From NCBI RefSeq assembly GCF_009876115.1, contig NZ_WWSY01000023.1, positions 1-30,212 of the forward strand: a stretch of 30,212 nt of DNA, read 5' to 3'. The notes beneath the pieces are model-generated. The model had not been told where the DNA came from. It did no database searches and saw only the letters and a list, made by a program, of their open reading frames with translations. This DNA comes from Collinsella aerofaciens. GTDB taxonomy: Bacteria; Actinomycetota; Coriobacteriia; Coriobacteriales; Coriobacteriaceae. This document shows, one piece after another, positions 1 through 7,453 of this stretch (position 1 is its first letter; each line of letters opens with the position of its first letter). Made by a program: the position numbers and the translations under genes.

Positions 1-26
1 GTCTCAAGAAGGAGTAACATCGGGAC

Positions 27-1160
27 TTGCAGCGACGGACCTCAGGACACTCTTACACCACGTCTGCGCGCGCGACCGACGCTGCCAACGCTGCGGTTAC
101 CGCGGCGCAGAGTGTCGTGGCTGCCAAATCTGATGAACTCGATGTCGCCAAGGGCAAGGCAGCCGCTGCCCAGCGTGCGCTGGATGCCGCTCGCGCCGGC
201 GTTGGCGACAAGGAAGGCGCGCTTGCCGCCGCTCAGGACGAGCTGGCCGCGTACTCGGCCGATGTTGCCGCTGCTCAGCGCGCGTTTGATGCGGCTTCGG
301 CGGCGCTCGAGGGAGCGCGTGCTTTCCAAGTTGACGCGCAGGCTGCGCTGGACGCCGCCCAGGGCGTGGCCGATCAGGCGGATTCCGACGTTGCTGCCGC
401 TCAGGACGAGCTTGCTGTCGCTCAGGCCGCCGCGACCGACGCCGGTGCAGCTGTGACCGCGGCGCAGGCCACGTCCGTTGCGGCTGCTGCTCGTGCGGCT
501 CAGCTGCGCGATGCCGCCGCGGCGCTTGCTCAGGCGACGGAGGACAAGGCCGCTGCCGATGTTGCTGTTGAGGCCGCGGCTTCGGCGAAGACCGATGCCG
601 AGTCTTGCGTGACTGCGGCGGACGACGCCGTAACAGATGCGACCGCTGATCGCGATGCTTCTGCCGCCGCGGTTGCCCGCCTGCGCAGGATCAACCTTGC
701 CGACGCCATCGCTAGCGGCCGTGCCAACGATGCGGATGAGGCACTCAACGCTAAGATTGCCGCGGCTCACGATGCCGCCGAGCGCGCTGCAGCCGCCAAG
801 ATTGAGCTCGACGCTGCCGTTGCTGCGACGGATGCTGTGGCACCTGCCTACTTGGAGGCGCTTGCCAACTACACCGCCGCCAAGGCCGAGCTCGACCAGG
901 CTATTGCCGAGCTCAACGCCGAGATCGCTCGCCAAGAGGCCGCCGAGCGCGGGAATGGCGAGCAGACTCAGCCTGCGACGCAGGTGACGTACCAGGCCAA
1001 GCACATGACCTCGGCGTCAGGGGTCACCACGCCGCAGACGACGATGCCCGCCACGGGCGATGCGTCCGACCTGCTGGGCGAGACCTTCGTAATCGGCGGC
1101 ACGGTCCTGGTTGCCGCCGGCGTCTTCCTCTCCGACAAGCGCCGCCAACTGATCCGTTAG
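27..1160 (+). CDS. Ala-rich coiled-coil wall-anchored surface protein, C-terminal part
   Basis: Most of the protein is a long Ala/Asp/Glu-rich stretch with heptad-like spacing (about residues 15-310), which predicts an extended coiled coil. The C-terminus is a sortase-type sorting signal: an LPXTG-like MPATG at 1044-1058, a hydrophobic stretch (VIGGTVLVAAGVFL) and a basic tail (DKRRQLIR). The protein is therefore probably attached to peptidoglycan on the cell surface. There is no signal peptide. The frame is closed by TAA at 15-17, and the only nearby start is TTG at 27, about 12 nt after an AAGGAG. A sorting signal without an export signal makes no sense alone, so I read this as the 3' part of a larger gene, cut by a frameshift, nonsense change or assembly error near the window edge. 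A terminator follows. Ligand and function are unknown. Confidence 0.7.
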   Translation: MQRRTSGHSYTTSARATDAANAAVTAAQSVVAAKSDELDVAKGKAAAAQRALDAARAGVGDKEGALAAAQDELAAYSADVAAAQRAFDAASAALEGARAFQVDAQAALDAAQGVADQADSDVAAAQDELAVAQAAATDAGAAVTAAQATSVAAAARAAQLRDAAAALAQATEDKAAADVAVEAAASAKTDAESCVTAADDAVTDATADRDASAAAVARLRRINLADAIASGRANDADEALNAKIAAAHDAAERAAAAKIELDAAVAATDAVAPAYLEALANYTAAKAELDQAIAELNAEIARQEAAERGNGEQTQPATQVTYQAKHMTSASGVTTPQTTMPATGDASDLLGETFVIGGTVLVAAGVFLSDKRRQLIR

Positions 1161-1182
1161 GGACGGAGGAAAACGGATCATT
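1151..1182. repeat. GATC-type short palindromic element, copy 1
   Basis: GATCCGTT (1151-1158) and AACGGATC (1172-1179) form an inverted repeat across the stop codon of the surface protein gene. The 23 nt at 1160-1182 recur exactly, in reverse complement, at 5207-5229. A looser copy lies at 10781-10817. This is an interspersed intergenic repeat that the three loci do not otherwise share. Confidence 0.7.
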
Positions 1183-1184
1183 TT

Positions 1185-1230
1185 CGGCGCGCGCCGCAAG
1201 GGCATGGGTCCTGCGGCGCGCGCCGCTTTT
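1185..1230 (+). terminator. Intrinsic terminator after the surface protein gene
   Basis: A very GC-rich stem (left arm 1185-1201, right arm 1210-1225, one bulged base) with a short loop is followed by CTTTT. It sits 24 nt after the stop codon. Confidence 0.8.
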
Positions 1231-1257
1231 ATCTCAAGCTTAATTAAGGAGGGGCAT

Positions 1258-1614
1258 ATGCAAATTAGAGGAGAAGCTGCGATTGCCTGTGGGTTCATGG
1301 CGGGCTTGGCAACGGGACTGCTGTTCGATGGATGTTTCGACAGTTACATCAATCGATTCCGCGACCCTGGTTTTTCGAGCGGAAAATCCAATGAACAAGT
1401 TTCGGAGTGCCAAAAGATGGCGATGCCTAGCGAGTCCCGTGGCATGGACGTCTCAACGGTCAATGTGATCGTCACCAAAAGTGGCAAGCGTTATCACAAC
1501 GCCATGGGATGCAAAGGCCTTCCACGAACCGCCGTCAGAACAAGTGTGCCACTGGTATCCGCACTCAAACGAGGCAAAACGCCCTGCCCAGTATGCTGCC
1601 CGCCAACGGCTTAG
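1258..1614 (+). CDS. Small membrane-anchored protein with a His/Cys metal-site motif
   Basis: The protein has 118 residues. The ATG at 1258 is chosen because TAAGGAGGGG lies just upstream; longer in-frame starts run into the preceding terminator. An N-terminal hydrophobic segment (AAIACGFMAGLATGLLF, about residues 6-22) looks like a membrane anchor or uncleaved signal. After a polar linker the C-terminal 50 residues carry V-x-VT-x-SG-x-x-YH, then a Cys, then CPVC near the end. This resembles the short YH...C...PCxxC module (Ada-type zinc-site-like) that recurs at the ends of secreted or competence-related proteins of Gram-positive bacteria. A bound metal such as zinc is inferred. The stop overlaps that of the convergent gene on the minus strand by a few bases. 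Function is unknown. Confidence 0.6.
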   Translation: MQIRGEAAIACGFMAGLATGLLFDGCFDSYINRFRDPGFSSGKSNEQVSECQKMAMPSESRGMDVSTVNVIVTKSGKRYHNAMGCKGLPRTAVRTSVPLVSALKRGKTPCPVCCPPTA

Positions 1615-2273
1615 ATGTTTCCCAAGATACGCTCCGCAACGCCATGAGCTTCTGCAAACGTACGGACTCGCGCTTTCTCTTTTTTGGAAAGTGAACCGAA
1701 CATCTTTGTCAGCTTTTCCTCGTTCAACAGCGGGAGCAAATTATTCACGGCGCGGGCATCTTTTTCGGCCTTTTTGCCCCGTTCGCCGTTAATTATCATC
1801 TTGTGAATTACATATGCCTCAGGGGTTGGAACAGTTACGATATGGTTGAAACAGCGAACTTCGACGGTGTTTTTCAAAATAATGTCCATATGCCATAGTG
1901 CCTGAGCCGTCACGCCGATGTTCGTTTTGAGTGCAGGTTCTTTTCCTGCGCCCATTTTTCCAATGAGAAACTCAACTTCAAGACCGGTGATATCTAGCAA
2001 CTTTGTTGTTCCGTTCATGCGGTCAGATTCGACAAAGAAGCCTCGTTCTTTTGCGAGGACGGTCAAGCGTGCCGCCGGGCTGGGTCGTCGTAGGTTTCGG
2101 ACAAGGAAGTCAACATCCATTGTTTTGATATTTGGACAAAAACCCGGCAGCACCTCGGCTTCTCTATAGGCAAATTCCGCCCAGGACCCGATGAGAACGA
2201 CATGATCCATACACCCTGCTTCTTCAACCAGGTCAAGCACTTTTAAGAAAGCTTGCTGCTGCTCAGTCAACAT
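1611..2273 (-). CDS. Nucleotidyltransferase-fold protein, possible toxin of a two-gene module
   Basis: The protein has 220 residues. Near the N-terminus it has the signature of the minimal nucleotidyltransferase fold: VVLIGSWAEF (GSW at residues 29-31), then TMDVDFLV with the metal-binding pair D53 and D55. This agrees with families such as the GSU2403/NTP_transf_8 type and, more distantly, AbiEii/MenA-type toxins that nucleotidylate RNA or protein targets. The C-terminal half is helical and charged. The ATG at 2273 has AAGGG seven bases upstream and overlaps the end of the upstream small gene by 11 nt, so the two are translationally coupled. GC is lower than in neighbours, which suggests horizontal acquisition. 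A toxin role is inferred from the fold and the operon; a housekeeping nucleotidyltransferase is possible. Confidence 0.65.
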   Translation of the reverse strand: MLTEQQQAFLKVLDLVEEAGCMDHVVLIGSWAEFAYREAEVLPGFCPNIKTMDVDFLVRNLRRPSPAARLTVLAKERGFFVESDRMNGTTKLLDITGLEVEFLIGKMGAGKEPALKTNIGVTAQALWHMDIILKNTVEVRCFNHIVTVPTPEAYVIHKMIINGERGKKAEKDARAVNNLLPLLNEEKLTKMFGSLSKKEKARVRTFAEAHGVAERILGNI

Positions 2274-2574
2274 CTGGCACCCTTCCCAACGCTCTTATGA
2301 TCTGCTTTTGAGAACGCTTCTGCTCTCTAATGGCAGCCGCGAGAGCTCTTCGGCGTTCGATTTTGGCTTGCAGCTCATCAACCTCTGCAGTGGGGACATA
2401 GTCGCTTTTAACCTTGTCGCCGACTCGATAGTTGAGGTAGCAGTATTCGTGGCCTTTTATGTTTCGCATGCGGATGCTGCCCTTTGGAAGGAGACCGATT
2501 TCCTGTTCCATGAGGTCCAAAAGGCGACTAGAGCGTGCATATTCCTCTTCTAGGACATCTTCTAAGACGGACAT
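2263..2574 (-). CDS. Small partner protein of the nucleotidyltransferase module
   Basis: The protein has 103 residues. The start at 2574 (MSVLEDVLEEEY) is chosen because GGGAGG precedes it at a good distance; a longer frame reaching 2700 would run through the promoter and operator. The middle reads LLPKGSIRMRN then EYCYLNYRVGDKVKSDYV. This beta-rich pattern resembles the small DUF6788-like proteins described from archaea and bacteria. The C-terminus is a charged helix (about residues 65-95). The 11-nt overlap with the nucleotidyltransferase gene and the upstream inverted-repeat operator fit an antitoxin/autorepressor role. That role is inferred from gene order; no DNA-binding domain is recognisable with confidence. 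Confidence 0.6.
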   Translation of the reverse strand: MSVLEDVLEEEYARSSRLLDLMEQEIGLLPKGSIRMRNIKGHEYCYLNYRVGDKVKSDYVPTAEVDELQAKIERRRALAAAIREQKRSQKQIIRALGRVPDVD

Positions 2575-2592
2575 GGAGCCTCCCTTCCGAGT

Positions 2593-2646
2593 AGTTACCC
2601 TACATTCTAGCAAATTAAATAATTTGTAGGGTAACTCAAGCATGTC
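2593..2646 (-). promoter_or_regulatory. Inverted-repeat operator/promoter of the nucleotidyltransferase module
   Basis: AGTTACCCTACA (2593-2604) and its exact reverse complement TGTAGGGTAACT (2635-2646) flank a 30-nt AT-rich spacer. On the minus strand the spacer contains TAGAAT, a fair -10 box. The arrangement directly ahead of the small gene fits an autoregulatory operator. Confidence 0.6.
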
Positions 2647-2733
2647 CGCACGACATGTGACACTTACCCTGCCGCCCTGCTCTGCCGCGGCGGCATGCAT
2701 CTGAACAACGACCCTCTAAGGAGTTCGATATTG

Positions 2734-2973
2734 ATGGGCGACAACACCAAGCATCTCGCAAAGAAATGCGTTAAGGACGCGGGGCCATGCCTCGCGCTGT
2801 GCGTGGCCGGCGCAGCGGTCGCGCTGCTGGCTGTTCTGGGGCCGTTCGACGTGCTCCGAAGTGCCAGCTCTCTGCACGTTTGTATGGCCCTTGCCGGCGC
2901 CATGATGACCGGCGGCGTGCTCGATCTGATCTTTTGGGTGTTTGATCCGTTTGGTTGGAAGAACGAGGGGTAA
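2734..2973 (+). CDS. Small membrane protein, function unknown
   Basis: The protein has 79 residues. The ATG at 2734 is chosen because TAAGGAG lies 10 nt upstream; an in-frame ATG at 2695 has no ribosome-binding site. It has two hydrophobic segments: about residues 16-36 (CLALCVAGAAVALLAVLG) and 47-68 (HVCMALAGAMMTGGVLDLIFW). It ends with a polar tail (DPFGWKNEG), so it is probably a two-helix hairpin in the cytoplasmic membrane. I recognise no family. It lies on the same strand as the metallophosphoesterase, with 85 nt between them, and may share its transcript. Confidence 0.55.
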   Translation: MGDNTKHLAKKCVKDAGPCLALCVAGAAVALLAVLGPFDVLRSASSLHVCMALAGAMMTGGVLDLIFWVFDPFGWKNEG

Positions 2974-3058
2974 GCCCTAAGGGATGGAAGGGCTGGAACG
3001 GTTGGCTTAGCGATCGTGCAGAATGCGGGCTGGCGACTTACAGGGAAGTGGTGATCCG

Positions 3059-3784
3059 ATGACGGTCTATGTGACGGGCGATGTTCACGGTGGGGTCGAC
3101 ATGCAAAAGCTGCGCGACTGGGATCTTGGGGATAGTCTGACGAGCGATGACTATCTGATTGTCGCGGGCGACTTTGGCTTTCCCTGGGATTTCTCTGCCG
3201 AGGAATGCACCGATATCGCCTGGCTGGAATCGCGTCCCTATACCGTGCTGTTCGTCGACGGCAACCACGAGCGTTTCGATCACTGGGCGGAGCGACCCAT
3301 GGAGTTGTGGCACGGTGGGCTGACGCAGCGCCTGTCGGATACCTCTCCCATACGGCGCCTGACGCGTGGCGAGGTTTTTGAGTTTGACGGCTCAACGATC
3401 TTTACCATGGGCGGCGCCACGAGTGTGGATAAGGAATACCGCATTCCTTATTCCAGCTGGTGGCCACAGGAGCTGCCGGACGAGCGTAACTTTGAGGAGG
3501 CGCGGACAAAGCTCGACAGCGTGGGCTGGAAGGTCGACTACGTGATCACCCACACCTGCTCTACGCGCATGCTTTCGCCCACGCTCTATCCGGCACCCGG
3601 CTGGAATTACCCCGCCGTTGATCGGCTTACGGCATTTTTCGATGAGCTGGAAGACCGCTTGGACTACAAACGTTGGTATTACGGGCATTTTCATCGGGAT
3701 GCCAACCCGGCCGAGCGCCACACCGTGCTCTACGACTGTATCGTCCGCCTGGGCGACGAGCTCCAGCCCTGGGATGTTGCGTAG
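3059..3784 (+). CDS. Calcineurin-like metallophosphoesterase
   Basis: The protein has 241 residues and carries the full metallophosphoesterase signature in order: GDVHG (D8, H10), GDFGF (D38), GNHE (N69, H70), THTC (H165) and GHFH (208-211). These residues hold a di-metal centre (typically Mn/Fe) that hydrolyses phosphate esters. It has no signal peptide or membrane segment, so it is cytosolic. The ATG at 3059 is preferred to an upstream in-frame ATG at 3023 because MTVYVTGDVHG gives the usual short N-terminus and GGGAAGTGG lies upstream. The substrate cannot be told; relatives include nucleotide phosphodiesterases and protein phosphatases. It converges on the gluQ-type gene with only 15 nt between the two stop codons and no obvious terminator there. 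Confidence 0.85.
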   Translation: MTVYVTGDVHGGVDMQKLRDWDLGDSLTSDDYLIVAGDFGFPWDFSAEECTDIAWLESRPYTVLFVDGNHERFDHWAERPMELWHGGLTQRLSDTSPIRRLTRGEVFEFDGSTIFTMGGATSVDKEYRIPYSSWWPQELPDERNFEEARTKLDSVGWKVDYVITHTCSTRMLSPTLYPAPGWNYPAVDRLTAFFDELEDRLDYKRWYYGHFHRDANPAERHTVLYDCIVRLGDELQPWDVA

Positions 3785-3799
3785 GGGTGGAGTGAGCGG

Positions 3800-4810
3800 C
3801 TACTCGGCCGTTACGGTGATGTTCTCCCGGTGCGCGCGGATGACATTCCAGCTAAAGTGCTCGACCAGCTGCTCGGCGGTACGCGGTGTGGTGTCCGGCG
3901 CGATGCCCGTTTGCCCGGCGAGCCAGCCCAGCAGTGCCTCGGGCGTGCCAAAGCGTGCGCGTAGCTCGCCCAGGTCCAGGTCGCGATCGCGCTTGGAAAG
4001 GCGGCGGCCGTCCGGCGACATGAGCAGCGGAATATGTGCGTAGTGCGGCGTTGGAAGTCCCAGCAGATGCTGCAGGTAGATTTGGCGTGGCGTGGAGCCC
4101 AGCAGGTCGCATCCGCGCACGATCTCGGTGACGCCCATGGCAGCGTCGTCGACCACCACGGCCAGCTGATAGGCAAAAACGCCGTCGCTGCGGCGCACCA
4201 AAAAATCGCCGCACTCGGTGGCGAGCGCCTCGCATTGGGCCCCGTACGTGCGGTCCACGAATTCGATCACGTCGCCCGCGAGGTCGTCGATGTCGGGCAC
4301 GCGCAGGCGCGTGGCCGGGGCGCGCAGGGCACTGCGGCGGGCGACCTCTTCGGCAGAAAGGCCTCGGCAGGCGCCGCGGTAGATGGGCGTGCCGTCGCTG
4401 GCATGCGGCGCGCTCGCGGCGTGGAGCTCGGCGCGCGTGCAAAAGCAGGGGTAGGTGAGGCCGGCGTCTTGCAGCTGGCGCAAGGCGCTCTCGTACAGGT
4501 CGAGGCGATCGTGCTGGTAGTAGGGGCCTTCGTCCCACTCGAGTCCCAGCCAGGCCAGGTCGTCAATCAGTTGAGCGGCAAGTTCCGGGCGCTTGCAGCG
4601 ATCGTCCAGGTCCTCGATGCGCAGCACGATGTTGCCGCCCTGGCTGCGGGCCGAAAGCCACGAGCACAGGCAACTGAACACGTTGCCCAGGTGCATGCGG
4701 CCCGAGGGCGACGGGGCAAAACGGCCCACGACAGGTGCGGGAACGGAGGCGGGTTGCGATGTTGGTGCATCCGCGGCGGGCGTTACTATGTTGCGTGTTT
4801 TGATATCCAT
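3800..4810 (-). CDS. gluQ: Glutamyl-Q tRNA(Asp) synthetase (GluQ-RS)
   Basis: The protein has 336 residues. It is a truncated glutamyl-tRNA synthetase paralogue lacking the anticodon-binding domain, as in GluQ-RS/YadB. Family members attach glutamate to the queuosine base of tRNA(Asp). Visible motifs are APSPSGRMHLGN (HIGH motif, HLGN at 40-43), the zinc site C122-x-C124...Y144-x3-C148, and RRLSKRDRDLDL for the KMSKS loop. The first 28 residues are a Pro/Ala-rich extension. The start at 4810 gives MDIKTRN; there is no Shine-Dalgarno. A TATACT box ends 7 nt before the ATG, which implies a leaderless or nearly leaderless mRNA. The frame is open further upstream but that stretch is not protein-like and crosses a strong hairpin. 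Whether the cell makes queuosine cannot be judged from this window. Confidence 0.9.
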   Translation of the reverse strand: MDIKTRNIVTPAADAPTSQPASVPAPVVGRFAPSPSGRMHLGNVFSCLCSWLSARSQGGNIVLRIEDLDDRCKRPELAAQLIDDLAWLGLEWDEGPYYQHDRLDLYESALRQLQDAGLTYPCFCTRAELHAASAPHASDGTPIYRGACRGLSAEEVARRSALRAPATRLRVPDIDDLAGDVIEFVDRTYGAQCEALATECGDFLVRRSDGVFAYQLAVVVDDAAMGVTEIVRGCDLLGSTPRQIYLQHLLGLPTPHYAHIPLLMSPDGRRLSKRDRDLDLGELRARFGTPEALLGWLAGQTGIAPDTTPRTAEQLVEHFSWNVIRAHRENITVTAE

Positions 4811-4816
4811 GCGGAC

Positions 4817-4822
4817 GAGTAT
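4817..4822 (-). promoter_or_regulatory. Putative -10 box of gluQ (leaderless start)
   Basis: On the minus strand TATACT lies at 4822-4817, and transcription starting about 7 nt downstream would begin at or next to the ATG at 4810. No good -35 box was seen. Confidence 0.45.
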
Positions 4823-4948
4823 AGCGCGGGGCACGGTAGGGAAGGCGTTTCCGTGGCTCGCAAGTTGGCGGCGCTGCGCATTGCGCACGGTGGGTCTGCG
4901 GCCCAACGTCTCGATCGCAGTACGCCGACTCGGCCTCACAAACGACAG

Positions 4949-4982
4949 AAACCCCGGCAGCTCTTCGCAACTGCCGGGGTTT
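4949..4982. terminator. Strong 12-bp hairpin, possible bidirectional terminator
   Basis: AAACCCCGGCAG (4949-4960) pairs perfectly with CTGCCGGGGTTT (4971-4982) around a 10-nt loop. Runs of only three T on each side make it a weak terminator in either direction. No gene reads into it from nearby, so it could also be the 3' end of an unrecognised small RNA. Confidence 0.5.
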
Positions 4983-5206
4983 CCGCGGAAAAGGGGGACA
5001 TGATCCTCGAGCGAACGGCAAAGGGGCAAACCGTTTTCGCTCAATTGCTTTATGCCCCTCGACTGGCGGCTCAATCAGCGCATGCCGCGCCCACACAAAG
5101 CCGCTACACCTGTGACGGAGCTGTGAAGTGTTATCTATCGTTGGCGCGGGACTCAGCCCAAGAGCGTCTCAAACGACAAATTAGTTGTTGTCTGTCGGTT
5201 CAGCCC

Positions 5207-5241
5207 AATGATCCGTTTTCCTCCGTCCCCAATAGATCATT
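5207..5241. repeat. GATC-type short palindromic element, copy 2
   Basis: AATGATC (5207-5213) and GATCATT (5235-5241) are terminal inverted repeats of a 35-nt unit. Bases 5207-5229 are the exact reverse complement of 1160-1182. Confidence 0.75.
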
Positions 5242-5368
5242 TTCCAAGTGCCGAGGTGTGGGCGTGACTTTCATCCCGTTTGGCGCTCCGGTCGCCTAGA
5301 TATTCGTCATGCGTACCCGCAAACGTGGGACAATGGCGCTGTTGGTTTTACAGACAAAGGATGTGCCT

Positions 5369-7315
5369 ATGAACACCCTCGCCGCCAAAGTCAGCCGGCA
5401 GCGCCGCCCGTTTGCGCGATTTGTTTCCATTTGCGCGCTCGTCGCGTGCGCACTGCTGCTGTTGCCCGCCGTTGCACGTGCCGACGGCTACTCCATGACC
5501 CAAACCTATATCGGTGCCACGGTCGAGGCCGACGGCTCGCTGACCGTTGTCGAGGGACGCCAGTTTGATTTCGATGACGACATCAACGGCGTGTTTTGGG
5601 AGATCAATACAGGCTCTAACCAGCAGGGCGGCGCGGCGGGCGTCAATGTGCTGAGCGTCGAGGAAGACGACACCGCGTTTAACAAGGTCGACAGCGCAAA
5701 CAAAGGCGACAACGGCGTCTATACGGTTGAGCAGTCCGACAGCGGCGTAAGAATCAAGGTGTTCAGCCCTCACGAGAGCGGCGACAGCGCAATCTACTAC
5801 GTGAGCTACACCATGACCGGTGCGGTTATGAACTGGGCCGATACCGCCGAGCTCTATTGGAAATTCGTGGGCGACGGCTGGTCCGCGGATTCCGATGACG
5901 TCGAGATGGAAGTGTACTTCGCAAATGCCGCCGCCGGGACGGCGGCCGTCAAGGGCGATAACTTCCGCGCATGGGGCCACGGCCCGCTGACGGGCGACGT
6001 ATCGCTCGATGCGGATGAACCCATGGTCACCTATACCATTCCCTGCGTGCATCAGGGCGAATTCGCCGAGGCGCGCATCGCCTTCCCCAGCGACTGGGTG
6101 CCGCAGCTTGCCGTCTCGGGTGAAAAGCGCATGTCGACGATTCTGAGCGAAGAGAAGGAATGGGCCGACGAGGCCAACGCTCGCCGTGAGCACGCGCGTG
6201 CGGTTGCCGGCGCGATTGCCGTGGTGTGTGTTGTCGTGGCGGTTGCCTATACCGGTGTGATCGTGATGCTCAAGCTGCGCAGGCCCAAGCCCAAGCCGCT
6301 CTTCCAGGACGAGTACTTCCGCGATGTGCCCTCCGCCGACCATCCCGCGGTGCTTGCAGCTCTTATGAGCTGGAACGACGTGCCCGATCAGGCATATATC
6401 GCCACGCTCATGAAGCTCACCGACGACCGTGTGATCAAGCTGGAAGAAGCGACCGAGACCAAGAAGAAGGGTCTGCTCCGTCGCGAAAAAGAGGAGCAGA
6501 CGTATCGCATCACAGTGACCGACGAGGCCTGGAAGGCTGCCAAGAAGGACGGCATCGATCGCGATGTGCTCAAGGTCTTCTTCGCCGGCGTTAAGCCCGA
6601 TAAGGACGGAGTCCGTTCGCGCACGTTTAGCGAGCTGGAGGAGTACGCTAGCGAGCGCACCACATCTGTTGGCGACAAGCTCGAGGACTATCAGAGCACA
6701 GTTAAGGGCAAGCTGGAGGCGCGCGAGCTTATTGCATCGGATGGCACTATCGCGATGGTGGCCGGCCTGGTTCTCGGCATCATCATTGTCTTTGGCATTC
6801 TGGGCTCTCTGTTCTATACCGACTTTGCGGACGCCAACGTCGGTGCCGCTACGATCTCGATCCCCGTCACGATCGTGGGCTTTGTCCTGAGCTGCACCTT
6901 CCGCCGTTACACGCCGGAGGGCGCCGAGGTGGCGGCTCGCTGTAAGGCGCTCAAGCATTGGCTCGAGGACTTCACGCGCCTGAAGGAGGCCATCCCCAGC
7001 GATCTGATCTTGTGGAACAAGCTGCTGGTGATGGGCGTTGCCCTGGGCGTTTCGAAAGAAGTGCTGCGACAGCTGGCCGAGGCCGTGCCTGCGGACCTGC
7101 GCAACAGCGACGATTTCTACGACAACTACCCCTGCTACTGGTGGTATTACCATCACTACGGCAACGAGTCTCCGCTCGATTCGTTTAACGATGTGTATCA
7201 CGAGACCATCCGCGAGCTGGCTTCGAGTTCCGATAGCTCGAGCGGCGGTAGCGGCGGCGGCTTCTCGGGCGGCGGAGGCGGCGGCGTCGGCGGAGGCGGC
7301 GGCGGAACGTTCTAG
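5369..7315 (+). CDS. DUF2207-type exported membrane protein with Gly-rich tail
   Basis: The protein has 648 residues. The ATG at 5369 gives a clear signal peptide (basic N-terminus, hydrophobic CALVACALLLLPAV, cleavage after about ARA at 32-34). An extracytoplasmic beta-rich domain follows (about 35-270), beginning YSMTQTYIGATVEADGSL, typical of DUF2207. A transmembrane helix lies at about 277-302, then a cytosolic stretch including a winged-helix-like part (about 330-455). Two more helices lie at about 461-483 and 495-512, and a final cytosolic domain ends in a Ser/Gly-rich tail (about 625-648). This layout matches the DUF2207 membrane proteins of Gram-positive bacteria, whose role is not established. 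A weak AAAGGATG is the only ribosome-binding candidate. A terminator follows directly, so the gene is monocistronic. Confidence 0.85.
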   Translation: MNTLAAKVSRQRRPFARFVSICALVACALLLLPAVARADGYSMTQTYIGATVEADGSLTVVEGRQFDFDDDINGVFWEINTGSNQQGGAAGVNVLSVEEDDTAFNKVDSANKGDNGVYTVEQSDSGVRIKVFSPHESGDSAIYYVSYTMTGAVMNWADTAELYWKFVGDGWSADSDDVEMEVYFANAAAGTAAVKGDNFRAWGHGPLTGDVSLDADEPMVTYTIPCVHQGEFAEARIAFPSDWVPQLAVSGEKRMSTILSEEKEWADEANARREHARAVAGAIAVVCVVVAVAYTGVIVMLKLRRPKPKPLFQDEYFRDVPSADHPAVLAALMSWNDVPDQAYIATLMKLTDDRVIKLEEATETKKKGLLRREKEEQTYRITVTDEAWKAAKKDGIDRDVLKVFFAGVKPDKDGVRSRTFSELEEYASERTTSVGDKLEDYQSTVKGKLEARELIASDGTIAMVAGLVLGIIIVFGILGSLFYTDFADANVGAATISIPVTIVGFVLSCTFRRYTPEGAEVAARCKALKHWLEDFTRLKEAIPSDLILWNKLLVMGVALGVSKEVLRQLAEAVPADLRNSDDFYDNYPCYWWYYHHYGNESPLDSFNDVYHETIRELASSSDSSSGGSGGGFSGGGGGGVGGGGGGTF

Positions 7316-7330
7316 CGCGCTCTGATTTTT

Positions 7331-7377
7331 GGGATGGATCTTCTCCGGCGACTGCCGACGGATCCATCCCATTTTTA
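7331..7377 (+). terminator. Intrinsic terminator after the DUF2207 gene
   Basis: GGGATGGATC (7331-7340) pairs with GATCCATCCC (7361-7370), followed by ATTTTTAT. A smaller hairpin may form in the loop. Confidence 0.85.
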
Positions 7378-7407
7378 TGCGCTACCTACGAAGGCTGTCC
7401 CCAACGA

Positions 7408-7438
7408 CTGGTCACTGGGAACGTTCCTAAATGACCAG
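7408..7438. repeat. 31-nt interrupted palindrome
   Basis: CTGGTCA (7408-7414) and TGACCAG (7432-7438) flank the perfect palindrome GGAACGTTCC (7418-7427), all centred on nearly the same point. Its size and architecture match the other short palindromic elements of the window, but it has no second copy here. It lies between two convergent genes. Confidence 0.6.
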
Positions 7439-7453
7439 GTATGGCTGCCAAGT

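Larger units (their letters stand above)
4811..5368. other. 558-nt intergenic region with two hairpins and one repeat
   Basis: No convincing gene was found. The region holds a 12-bp hairpin (4949-4982), a second hairpin at 5009-5042 (GAGCGAACGG with CCGTTTTCGCTC, two-base bulge), a palindromic GATC-type repeat (5207-5241) and the leader of the DUF2207 gene. The span from 5050 to 5200 shows nothing I can name. Confidence 0.5.

Noticed and set aside
2575..2700. Longer start of the small partner gene at 2700
   Set aside because: It would translate through the inverted-repeat operator and the promoter; the start at 2574 has a good ribosome-binding site.
4810..5074. N-terminal extension of gluQ by 88 codons
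   Set aside because: The frame is open, but the added sequence crosses a strong hairpin, is not protein-like, and the start at 4810 gives a family-typical protein.
5348..7372. A 674-codon open frame on the minus strand opposite the DUF2207 gene
   Set aside because: The plus-strand protein has a signal peptide, membrane helices and the family tail. The minus frame has none of these and runs through the terminator.
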